Assembly (NCBI GenBank): GCA_949317995.1
Contig: OX439045.1
Span: 41,373,693 to 41,437,692, forward strand
DNA from: Acholoe squamosa
Taxonomy: Eukaryota > Annelida > Polychaeta > Phyllodocida > Polynoidae
Reading direction: 5' to 3'
Length of the DNA stretch: 64,000 nt
The notes beneath the pieces are model-generated. The model was not told where the DNA came from. It saw only the letters and a list, made by a program, of their open reading frames with translations, and ran no database searches. This document shows, piece by piece, positions 1 through 10,790 of this stretch. How positions within the stretch are numbered: the first letter of the stretch is position 1; each line of letters opens with the position of its first letter. The position numbers were made by a program, and so were the translations under genes.

Positions 1-375
1 ATGGTCCTCCCCTGGAAAATGCAATAAATATGCAAATCGCCATTCTAGAAGGCCAGCTAGATTAGATTGTATCTAGAGGGAGAATTTGCAATTCCCAAGC
101 CTTGACGTTCAGAGAATTCAAGTGAAATTTACTTGAAGTCTCACACGACACTGCGATACTCTCAGAGGGATGGACTACTGATAAAATATATTCATCCGTT
201 ATTTATTAAATTTGTGATAACGTAGGACTGGTTGTTACCAAACTGGTGTCTGTTCAGCAAATGAAAAAAGAACAAAAAAAATAGAGCAATTTATATATGT
301 AGCATAGGTCCAGTAACCCCTTGTATACTATTAGTGCGTGCTTTTGCCCTTTAATATTATAGCATGTATAAATAC
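1..375. other. Unannotated AT-rich DNA
   Basis: No convincing coding region, RNA gene or repeat is visible here. The stretch runs up to the first inverted-repeat element. Confidence 0.5.
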
Positions 376-657
376 TACCGTAATCTCCCGCGTATAAGGC
401 GTGTCTTATACGCGGGGTTTTAGTTCTTCCTGATCAAGGGGGAGATCAAGACCTTCATTTTGATATATTACACTCCCATATAACCCAATCAAGAGCAAAT
501 TGGGTCCAGGGGGGTCCAAGGAGCACATAGCTTTTTGAATTTTGATAATCCATTCAGTAGAACAAAAGTTATGAATTTTTCATTTTTCTGACCAAATCTT
601 CAAACTCTAGGTGCGTCTTATATGTGAGGTGCGCCTTATACGCGGGAGATTACGGTA
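376..657. mobile_element. Family A miniature inverted-repeat element, copy 1
   Basis: The element starts with taccgtaatctcccgcg and ends with cgcgggagattacggta, its reverse complement. Next to each terminus lies a second inverted block around cgtcttatacgcg / gcgccttatacgcg. The AT-rich interior contains no ORF. Two similar copies, with the same interior, lie at 22,121 and 27,596. If the outermost TA is the duplicated target, it behaves like a Tc1/mariner-type non-autonomous element; that assignment is inference from the TA ends. Confidence 0.8.
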
Positions 658-690
658 ACATATATTCACTAATTACTGACGAATAGTGAG

Positions 691-858
691 TACCGTAAAT
701 TCTCTTGCATAAACCACATCCCTTGTATGAGCAGCACCCCTCGACTTTGGAGGGGGCTTTTAGGTAGATCTCATGCTTGAAAATTGTAGTTTTAGTACTG
801 TTGTATAGTGTCAAATACCCACCCATAAGCCGCACCCTTTCTTTGGCGCGATCCTATA
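691..858. mobile_element. Diverged family B inverted-repeat element
   Basis: It starts taccgtaaattctcttgc and keeps recognisable pieces of the family B interior in order: a tail like ttggcgcgatcctataag, a central gtagttttagtactgttgtat, and a degenerate version of the accordion of 'ataagacgcacccc' motifs. The right terminus is lost or strongly mutated. It is older than the copies at 3,876, 7,466 and 26,631. Confidence 0.5.
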
Positions 859-1074
859 AGCCTCACTTTCATTTGGAGAGTGAGGCCGTTTTTCTGTATT
901 TCAAATTAAAATTGTACCGTACTGTGTCCAGAACACACATGGATAATTAATATTAATCGGCCTATTAATCATGGGCAAAGTCTACAATCTGATATTCAAA
1001 AATAATCTAGGTTAATTACCTTATGACCTAAATAACAAATTATCGGAGAATTTAATGTCATAAAAAAAAAAATA

Positions 1075-1372
1075 TTTATCAACATCGGGGTTGGTGTATT
1101 TTTTGCGCAGCTGCGCGAAAATTTGTTATGTCCCCCTCGATGATGGTCAAAATTTTGTGCACCCCCCATGCCATAGGCGTGGAGAATTTCCACACCCCTT
1201 TTTGATCTTCAGTAGCATGCAGCCTTTTTTTGCTAAGAGGGTAAATTTTTTACGCCCCCCCATCAAGAGGGACCAAAATTTATGCCCCCCCTCAGGAGGG
1301 ATCTGAAAATTTTATGCCCCCCCTCAAACCCACCACCCCCCCACGTTGATAAATGATAACCACTCCCTAAAG
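1075..1372. mobile_element. Family C inverted-repeat element (diverged)
   Basis: The right end reads gttgataaatgataaccactccct, the family C terminus, and the interior has the hallmark alternation of poly-C (cgcccccc) and A/T-rich tracts (aaaatttt). The left end has decayed to 'atttatcaacatcggggttgg'-like sequence. Better copies sit at 32,573 and inside the large inverted repeat around 46.1-49.0 kb. Confidence 0.6.
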
Positions 1373-3875
1373 TAAAGGAATATGGCAATAGGCCCTATAA
1401 AAAATATAATCTGTTAATGTTTTAAACTTTTTGAATTACAGTAGGCCTATGCCTAATAAAAAAAAAAATCAGCTTGGAAGTGGATATATCAAAAAGAAAG
1501 TCGGGAAATGCCCATAAATGCCCTACGGGCATTGATGCATGTACCCTTAGAAGATTTAGGATGATTTACCCTCAGGTCAAAGGCCAACATAAGAAGTTGT
1601 ATCCAGACCAAAGGGTGCCGCCACCTGGTGAGTTGGAGATGATCTAGTCAGTGGTTGTCATGGTGATATTGCTATGGTGATGTTGTCAGGGGCTTGTTCC
1701 ATTTGCGTAGGAACACAGCATCAGTTTTTGACGAACATTCTTTGCAAATTTACATATTTCTCTCATTGAATACGGCTGGCAGCCACTCGTGGTATCTGCC
1801 CAAGTTATGCACACTCCATACAGTTTTTAGTTATTACTACGGGAGGGGAATGGGAGTAGATAGAGCTACGAAAGTGGCAAGTCTTCAGCTGGGGATCCAC
1901 TGGGCCTAACACGAATTTCTTGCGACTTGCACCCGTGCATGTGTTCTCGCAGAGCGCTCGCAAATATCAAATAATTTCTTTGATTTCTGCGAATACTGTC
2001 GCATGCCAGACAAAGAGTAAAACCCGGGACACAAAACCCCAGCCCAAAACCCGTCTCTTTGACGAGGACCTTGCCGCTTGCGAAACGCAATGCTCATTGC
2101 ATGTATTATCGCCCAAGCACTTTGTCAAAATACATTGATTTCCTCCAATTTCTCTATACCATGTGACAAACACAGACGACTTGTGGCAATAATCGATCTT
2201 TACTGCGACAATAGATGATCATTTCTCTCTAATTTGGGCGCTATGATGGTAAATACAACATTTTCATTTCACCATGTGTGCCGCTAACAACGTACAGCTG
2301 ACGTTGTGTCAACGCACACGGGACCGGCAACCTAGGTTATTATTCTCTTCTTTCAAAAAATCAGTAAAAATACTTTTCTTCATTTCTCAAAAGTATAAAA
2401 GCAGCACAGGAATATATATTTTGTATAGCATTTACCATATCAAAGATTAGACGATACATGAAAGGGAAATCAGCCAGAATGACCAATATCTGCTGTCTTC
2501 TCATTCAGTACATAACACTGACTTTCAATTGGGGCTATTACTTTTTACCAACTTTTTTTTTCCGCCAGCATCTTACTCCCAAATATTAACATGTAATGTA
2601 TAATATATGCACATGAAATCAAAGCTTATTTTCCATAGGACACAAGAGAACACACGTTTTTACTATTAGATGTCTATTATTATAACAAAATACAGCACAA
2701 ACACTGGCACTGCTACCAAATTCCTGGTCCAGACCCTGACTACCATAAGTGCTTAGCTTTTTTTACAGTGGTATAGAGTTATAACTCCAAAAGCACGCAC
2801 TAATAAAATGAGGAAAGATAAGACATTTGAATACAACCAGTCTTATATTCTCAAAAGTAAAACCGTGGGAAATTCCAGTCTATAGTTACCAATTAGATAG
2901 ATTGGATACCACGGTATTCCTCATTACTCAAGGATTCAATTACACCAGGAGTAGTAACCGGCAGGTGGAAAGATTCTCAGTGATTTAATAGCTTGGTTTG
3001 GAGAAAAGACCACAATCACATCCAAGAATTCTACCGTCGGAGCAGTAAACAAATTAAGGAATCCACAGATTTGGGGACAGGAGGGGGGAGGAGGACATTG
3101 AGTTTGGCTGCCATCGATTGTGGTCCTCTTTGTAGAGTTAAGGCTCTCCAAATCACAGGAGCCCTAACGGTGGGCTAGCAGATGACAGCCATTCAGAGAA
3201 GTGAGCATTACACCAGACCGATACTGAGCACTTCAACCTAGATGCTTAGTTAGCACTTCACACCAAACCCATGGTAAGAGCTTCACTGCAGATGTCACTA
3301 AAGTCTTCAGACCAGATACACTATCACATCGGTATTTAATGGAAGAGTAGTTATAAGACGCGATGCAATTGTCTACTTCAGAACACATGGAATTCAGGCT
3401 ACTCACTAGTTTTGATGTTAGTTAGGTCACACTGCACCTTGTCTCGCAGGACCTTCCCTTCATATTCTCCTTACTTATCCTCTACTCCTCCTATTACATC
3501 TTCTGAATAACCCATATGTTAGTATGAATGGGTGCCTAAAAATACTTGTCTCTGGAACCCGTACTCATTTTGTAGCATGCACGCATCGCTATAGTAACTT
3601 GAGTCACATTAGAGTGATTAATACCGGTTCCGCCATCGTTAGTGCCCAATAAGGGTTGCACGATAAAAAACCCGAGTGGACAGTGCAAATTGATTCATCT
3701 TTGTGTACTTGCTTCCCTCACTTCCACAGGAGCAGTATATCGCTCTACAAATTACAAATACGACTCTATTTCGGTAATACTCTGGTGACCAAGTGATCAT
3801 ACTAAAATATTCCATTGTTAGCTGCTTACTTCCTCCGTGACCCCTTATGGCCTACCGCAAGGTACTGATCAGTAA
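1373..3875. other. Unannotated stretch
   Basis: About 2.5 kb with only short ORFs of random character. There is no clear repeat structure apart from short A/T homopolymers. I see no supported gene. Confidence 0.5.
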
Positions 3876-4093
3876 TACCGTAATCTCTCGCGTAGAAGAC
3901 GCATCCCTAACTAGCCAATGGCTGTTTCACGTATAAGATGCACCTCTGAAGACTGAATTCTGTAAGATTAGTACTTTTCTATAGTAAAATAACCCCTGGT
4001 ATAAGCGTACCCCCAACTTGAGAGATTGCTATAAGACGCACCAGCCTTTTGTTTGGCGTAGAAGATGCATCTTATACGCGAGAGATTACAGTA
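3876..4093. mobile_element. Family B miniature inverted-repeat element, copy 1
   Basis: The ends are taccgtaatctctcgcg and cgcgagagattacagta. Inside are repeated 'cgtataagacgcacc' motifs in both orientations and a conserved central stretch around gtacttttctatagtaaaat. It shares its terminal 17 bp with family A but has a different interior. No ORF is present. Confidence 0.75.
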
Positions 4094-4630
4094 GTTTAAC
4101 TTCAGTAATGGGCATCACTGCTGCTGAAATATGGGCAAAGGGAACCTCAATTTACAGAGTAATTTCAGGTCATAACATCAGTGCAATTACTCATGCGCCC
4201 AGACGTTTGAGTAAACCCTTCACCATCTACGTGTTGGCTTCCTGTAGGTTTGTCTATCTAGAATCAAAAACTTTCCCAGCATGCTGGCTATCTATGATTA
4301 TCTATCCCACCATCTATCCAGGATAATGGTAGGAGATATCCTATAAAATAACAACCCTATGGCATGCCACCTTCATTAAGCTAACCATGTTAGGTCACAT
4401 AGATGAAACGTAACTCTATAATTAATCCAGGTTTTCTGTTTGTACTTCCTCTAGCACCGAGATTAAAAGGCCTCCATCTTTCTCTGCCACAACAGAGCCG
4501 GAGCCCATGTTGTCGCTGTTCCGTTCCATGAAGTTCCCTATTGCGTACCATAGAATGTCCCTGCTATCTGCCACAGAAAGTCTCTGCTATACGCTTGTTG
4601 TTTAAAATGTGTTGTACCTACTACCTGGAC
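4094..4630. other. Unannotated stretch
   Basis: No gene or repeat is recognised between the family B element and the 31-bp minisatellite. Confidence 0.45.
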
Positions 4631-5430
4631 ATTTCTGCTTCCCCTACTGCCTATAATGAAGGTCTCTGTTGCCTCTACTGGCTACAATGAAGGGGTCTGC
4701 TGCCCCCCCCCCCCCACTGCCAGCAATAAAGGGCTCTGCTGTCCCTATTGCCAGCAATAAAGGGCTATGCTGCCCTATTGCCAGCAATAAAAGGCTCTGC
4801 TGTCCCTACTGCCTATAATGAAGGGCTCTGCTGCCCCTACTGCCTACAATGAAGGGCTCTGCTGTCACCACTGCCTACAATGGAGGGCTCTGCTGTCCCT
4901 ACTGCCTACAATGAAGGGCTCTGCCGCCCCTACTGCCTACAATGAAGGCCTCTGCTGTCCCCACTGCCTACAATGGAGGGCTCTGCTATCCCTACTGCCT
5001 ACAATGAAGGGCTTTGCTGTCCCTACTGCCTACAATGAAGGCCTCTGCTGTCCCCACTGCCTACAATGGAGGGCTCTGCTATCCCTACTACCTACAATGA
5101 AGGGCTTTGCTGTCCCTACTGCCTACAATGAAGGGTTCTGCTGTCCCTACTGCCTACAATGAAGGGATCTGCTGTCCCCACTGCCTACAATGAAGGGCTC
5201 TGCTGTCCTTACTGCCTACAATGAAGGGCTCTGCTGTCCCTACTTCCTACAATGGAGGGCTCTGCTGCAACTACTGGCTACAGTGAGGGTGTCTGCTGCA
5301 CCTACTGCCTACAATGATGGTATCAGTTGCCCCTACTACCTTCAATGAAGGAATCTATTACTAACAAGGTAGGTCCTACTGCCCCTACTGCATACAATAA
5401 AGGTTTCTGCTACCCATGCTATGCAATGAG
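4631..5430 (+). repeat. 31-bp minisatellite
   Basis: About 25 imperfect copies of a 31-bp unit centred on ctgctgtccctactgcctac followed by aatgaaggg. The spacing is 31 bp in the regular core (for example 4,821 to 4,852). Copies decay at both ends; the first few carry 'ccagcaataaa' instead of 'cctacaatgaa', and one has a poly-C run at about 4,707. Because 31 is not a multiple of 3, a reading frame cycles through all phases and stays open for 114 codons; this is best read as a repeat artefact rather than a gene. Confidence 0.95.
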
Positions 5431-6455
5431 GGATGATCTTGCCAAAACAATGATAGTCTTGTTTCCATGTGTTTCAGGCAGAAATTCGCATGAGTTAAAT
5501 TAATGGCCTTCCTGTGGGATGGGAAAATCACTGATGTCCAATCAGTCACCAGGAGAACACGATTCATCACTTCACATTGACAGCCTCATGGAACCTTTAA
5601 GGGAAACCACTGAGAATGGGGTCAGTGGAGCAAACAGGAAAATCCATCGTAATTTCTGTCATGGTTGTAAGCTATGCCCCTAAAGAATCTACTCAAAGGC
5701 ATATCTACAATTGTCTCAATGCATTTATGACTTATTAAAGGCCTTAGATTGGATGGTCGGAGTTTGATGAATGAAACGCCCAAAGGCATAGCCTCAAGTT
5801 ACACCCGGGAAGTTACACAACATAAGTGTTGCCACATTATACTCGATAATAACCCTTGAATATATATGTTTGTATATAGGAACGTAACTATTGGTCTGAA
5901 GTTCTTTGATGCTTGGATATCCCTGAAATCGGGGTAAAAGATGGACAGTTTTGTTTCCGGTAACATGGTCCAAAAAGTTGAGGTAGGTAGGTCGGATTTT
6001 TTTTTTTTTTTTTTTTTTTTTGGGTCCAAGGTCTCATATACCAGTAATCATTCTTTCCTGAGTTTTCACTGGTGGATGTTAGAAAAGTTCATTTCCTGCA
6101 TGTGATATTAAAAAACCATTGGGAAATATGTCTCTAAATATCGAATAACAATTTTGGAAGAGAATGTTCGAAAATTTTGAAAAAAAAAATCTTCAAAAAT
6201 CGTCAGAAAATCTTTAAAAAAAATCAGTAAAAAATTGAAAAAATCTTCAAAAAATTCTGAGGTCGGCCCTATTTAGCTGAGGACGGTCGGGTGACCGGAA
6301 ACAAACTTTTTTTTTTTTGGCCTAAAGGGACCTTGGACCCTCTGAATTTGACAAATTGTTACCATTGTTTATGGCCTCGACACAGAGCAAATCGTACCAC
6401 GACAATTCGTGTCAACAAAACCTATCAGTAGGCAGCAATCCCCCCAGTGATTGAT
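5431..6455. other. Unannotated stretch with poly-T and A-rich tracts
   Basis: A run of more than 20 T occupies about 5,998-6,021 and an A-rich tract built on 'aaaatcttcaaaaaa' occupies 6,178-6,255. Short inverted matches (tttgtttccggt near 5,952 with accggaaacaaa near 6,295) hint at an old mobile element, but its ends cannot be set. Confidence 0.4.
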
Positions 6456-6462
6456 GAGGGAA

Positions 6463-6836
6463 CACAGTCTAATACACACCAAGGATAGAATGAATAATAA
6501 GACATGGACAATGCGCGCCATCAAGGGCCACCTCTACGTGTACAACATGAAGTGAACGCAGTCTAATACACACCAAGGATAGAATGAATAATAAGACATG
6601 GGCAATGCGCGCCATCAAGGGACACCTCTACGTGTACAACATGAAGTGAACGCAGTCTAATACACACCAAGGATAGAATGAATAATAAGACATGGGCAAT
6701 GCACGCCATCAAGGGACACCTGTATGTGTACAACATGAAGCGAACACAGTCTAATACACACCAAGGATAGAATGAATAATAAGACATGGGCAATGCGCGC
6801 CATCAAGGGACACCTCTACGTGTACAACATGAAGTG
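6463..6836. repeat. 94-bp tandem repeat, four copies
   Basis: The motif gtctaatacacaccaaggat recurs at 6,467, 6,561, 6,655 and 6,749, exactly 94 bp apart. The copies are nearly identical, so the array is young. A 76-codon minus-strand frame through it is an effect of the repetition. No known family is recognised. Confidence 0.95.
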
Positions 6837-7465
6837 ATATATTTTAATATTCTAATGTGCAATTTTGTCATCCCCAGAAATTTAGTTGTTGTATGCATGT
6901 GCTCTTACCTTGGAATTGCTACAAGCTGATATCTACCTGTTTCAGTATCAGAGAGCAACTCGATCCTCTCTCCTCCAACCTCTACTTGTATTCATTAGAG
7001 TGAATTACATTGGATCTGCTCCCAGCACCAAGCTGCAAAGCTAACAAATCACCCTAAGACCTTATTTATTTTCTCTTAGAAATGTCATAGTTAAGAGCTC
7101 GTTAGAGAGAGCGGTAGCTCTTTATATTAGATAATGGGTATTTGGAGCACTAATAGGTCGATAAAAGAGGTGTTTGATGTCTCTTAACCATACCCCTTTG
7201 CCTTAAATAGCTTATATTTCAATAGCTTATATTTCAAATCAAAGACTTGATTTGACATCCCTTTCATTGTTAGATCATATATTACTATGATAATATACTA
7301 TAGTAGTTGAGTTTGTTTAAAAGGGCATTTTTTCCAAGAAATAGGATACAGTTATGGCAAAAAATATCAACGAGTCCTTTCCCACACACATGTAAATGTA
7401 TGCATCAAGCTAGCAGTCCCTTAGTAGAAATTAGCCTACAGTAGGTCAGGGGCAATTTAGCATAG
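6837..7465. other. Unannotated stretch
   Basis: AT-rich DNA with no supported gene. A short direct repeat (atagcttatatttcaa) occurs twice near 7,205-7,240. Confidence 0.45.
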
Positions 7466-7703
7466 TACCGTAAACCCCCGCGTAGAAGACGCAGTGCGCA
7501 CAGAGGACGCCCCCCCTAACTTGTCAATGGTTATTTCGCGTATAAGACACACCTCTTAGGTACCAATTTTGTAAATTCAGTACATTTCTAGAGTAAAATT
7601 ACCCCTCTTATAAGACACACCCCCAATTTCAGTACATCCTATAAGATCCTCCAGCATTTTGTTTGGCGTAGAGGACGCGTCTTATACGCGGGAGATTATG
7701 GTA
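7466..7703. mobile_element. Family B miniature inverted-repeat element, copy 2
   Basis: The ends are taccgtaaacccccgcg and cgcgggagattatggta. The interior matches the copies at 3,876 and 26,631, including the stretch gtacatttctagagtaaaat and the right-hand motif ttggcgtagaggacgcg. Confidence 0.8.
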
Positions 7704-8829
7704 AATCGGATTCTTCTGTTCAATTACACATGAATATAAGATATCAAGAGAAGCAAAAAGCTGATCAGCACAGCATCTACATGAGTCTTGCCTTAAGGCA
7801 GGGCACTGGAGCAGCTTGAATGGGGCGAGGTAGGCTTGATTGCACCAGTTGAGGTAATGGGGCACACTGAGTGGAAGCCCTCACACGTCAGCCTTGGACT
7901 TCCATCAACCATCTCAGTGACATTTCTCATATCATGCCTTCCTGGCAGTCCTATTCATATTTCACTTATCTTTCCAATCTTTCTGCTTCTCACACCAGGC
8001 CTAACATAATCTCAGTTCGAACACTAGGCATTCCTGGCATCCGTACAATCAGCACATGTCTTCCTATCCTTATCTCAGATTTAATATCAGGCATTCCTGA
8101 AAGCTCTTCCTGCATCTATAGGTTCTCACGCCACAACTCTATGACAGACATCATCTCAGCTATCTCATACGTTGCCTACCTATAATCTCCTTACTCCTGT
8201 CTCCGTTTTTCATCAGGCCTGTATATTTATTACTTGCTTAATTTGTCAAGCAAACTGAGCATTTCAATTAAGTCAGCCCCTGCTCCCTCAGATGTGGAAA
8301 ATGCAAGGAAAAATGTCTCAGGAAGTAAATTATCTGAGGAGTTAAGTCCAAATATAATAGAAAACATAGAGGTAGTTCCAGATTTTCTGTCTGAGGGTCG
8401 AGGAAGTGAGGGTTGACTGTATTGCTATGTTCACTATAATAAAATGATGAATTGAAAAAGCGATTGAGGCCTTCCTGGAAGCCCTACCCACATCCAGCCT
8501 ACATTGCCTTCTGGCATCAGTGGTGCCTCCCTGGCGCCTAATATGTATACACTGTCAGAAAATTCTGTGCTTTTTGCATAGATTCAATGAAATCACTGGG
8601 AATCACTGTATTCAGTGGCGGCAAAGCAGTGCAGCATGCATCCCCTACACAAGTTTAGGTTGGACATGTAGATTAATAAGCAAGTGTTGAGCTCATGGGA
8701 ACATTTTCTCTTTGATTATTTGCCTGGTGAGGCATAAAGGACGAGTCAAGTCTGAAATCTCCAGTCTATGATATTTAGGACTAATTTCTGGCAAAAGAAG
8801 AATAGATCAGGTTCCCACCAATGTTCGAA
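7704..8829. other. Unannotated stretch
   Basis: A 104-codon forward frame at 7,871-8,185 lacks any recognisable motif and is rich in Ser, Ile and Thr, as expected from CT-rich DNA. I do not call a gene. Confidence 0.4.
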
Positions 8830-9510
8830 ATCTCCTACCCTCACTCCCTAAATGTGTAGTTTTTACTTGTGCTCTACAGGGATAGCAACTTAGATCGAGT
8901 TGTCTATAGGAGGCCCTGGGGTGAATGGCCCTCAACCCCAGAATTATAGAAAAAAAAACTGCCACTCATACTTTAAATCTGCAGTTCTCATTTGTGCTCT
9001 AGACAGGTTTGCAACCTAGATCTATAGAGCCTCTGGTAAAAATTACAAATTTTCTGGGGTGGGGCTCTGGGATGAATGGCCTCAACCCGAGAATTATAGG
9101 GGAAAATCTCCTGCCCCCACACCCTAAATCTTGAATTCTTATTTGCACACCTGCAAGGTTTGCAACCTTGATCTATAAAGCCTCTGGTAAAAATTACAAA
9201 TTTTCTGGGGGGGGGGGGCTCTGGGGTGAGTGGCCCCAACCACAGAATAATGGGGAAAAAATCTCCTGCTCCCACTCCCTAAATCTGTAGTTTTTATTTG
9301 TGCTCCTGTGAGATTTGCAACCTAGATCTATAAAGCCTCTGGTAAAAGTTGCAAATTTCCGGAGGGGGGGGGGCTCTCGGGTGAATGGCCCCAACCCCAA
9401 AGTTATACGGAAAAAATCTCCTGCCCCACACCCTAAATCTGTAGTTCTTATCTGTGCCCCATGTAAGGTTCACAACCTAGATCTATTATAAAGCCTCTGG
9501 TAAAAAATTC
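8830..9510. repeat. 154-bp tandem repeat, about 4.4 copies
   Basis: The block gatctataaagcctctggta recurs at about 9,014, 9,167, 9,321 and 9,476, a spacing of 153-155 bp, with a more diverged copy starting near 8,830. Each unit carries a G-rich run after aaattttctgg and the phrase 'gtgaatggcccc..aacccc'. Minus-strand frames through it are repeat artefacts. Confidence 0.9.
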
Positions 9511-10751
9511 CTACATGAGTAGTGGTGCCACCTTGTAGAAATGGGAGGAAATATGGGTGGTCATCTTGAAAACAGGAGCAATTTTTATGCAGTGCTCGCC
9601 ACTTTGCCTATGGCCTAAAAGGTACTTCTAGTAGAGATATAGAAAAAATAAAAACAGCAAAAAATGTTTTTTTCTCCTAGATACTATATTCTTATTAATT
9701 AGGAGAAACATGGAGAGACACAAGTTTGACAGACAATAACAGAGGGTGGACAAAATCCCAATTTAGACCTCTACCATTTTGGGACCTTTTTTTTCCCCAT
9801 GGAATAAAATGAAACAACTAAAGGTAGACTTATAATAAGCAATAGACCTGAAAAAGGAGTCATTGAAGAACAGTAACAGAATTTCATAGAAATATTTCAT
9901 TTCGTTCAGCTTCAGCAAGGTTAAAATCATTGAAAGAAGGTGCCTACAAAGACGGTTCAAGTCAAACCAATGAAGTACAATTAGTAGAATAAAGTGCATT
10001 TAATATCATTCTGACTTGACTAGTCAATAATCACTGTAGTGGAAATTGCCAGAATTTACACTGGCCTTCCCTGACCTATCTCGGCTACTTTGCCACTGCT
10101 AGGTTCATGGAGATTAGCTATAAACAGTCTGGTCATAGATATGGGAGGAACGACTGAGCCATGGCCAAGCAATCATGGCAGCCAACAAATCAGAAGTACT
10201 TAGGCCACACCAAAAAACTAAGTTGGTCTACGGATCGCCCTCTCCACATGCACATATCTGCCGCCAATCCATGGTATACCAGTAGTTGTACCTCGCACTT
10301 AAGGCACCTGCTCCTAGTAAATACCATACTTGACCTAATAGACTTGTAGTAAATACCAAACTCGACCTTTTAAGTGGGCCTGATAAGAGCATCCTCCGAT
10401 TTTTGCACATAACAACAGCATATACAAATCACATTTACATTAGTATCACAGGGGTACGTTTTAATGTGAAACTCCTAGATTCATGACAACATCTAACACA
10501 TCACTGCAGCGACCGAAACCAATTTGAATCAGAATAGTATCTTCTACTGGATAGTTCTTTCTAATGTTAACCGATTTCCCCCAGGCCTTCCAATGAAAGT
10601 TTTGACATGCCCATTATTACATAAATATAGAATAGCATTGTGCAATGCAGGTAACCTGAAAGGGCATCTAATCTCTTCTTTTATGTCCCCTCTAAAGATA
10701 AGGGCCTATACAACCAATACACAGGTTGATGCAGTCCAAATCAATCAGAAT
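9511..10751. other. Unannotated stretch
   Basis: No supported gene or repeat is seen here. Confidence 0.45.
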
Positions 10752-10790
10752 TACCGTAATCGCCCATGTATAGGGTGTGTCTTATATACA
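10752..10790. mobile_element. Terminal fragment of a family A/B inverted-repeat element
   Basis: The sequence taccgtaatcgcccatgtat followed by agggtgtgtcttata matches the left end of families A and B. No matching right end follows. Confidence 0.5.

Noticed and set aside
5952-6345. Inverted-repeat transposon around the poly-T tract
   Set aside because: The two inverted word pairs interleave instead of nesting, and no termini or duplication can be set.
7871-8185. 104-codon forward frame
   Set aside because: Ser/Ile-rich composition follows from CT-rich DNA; no motif or conserved pattern.
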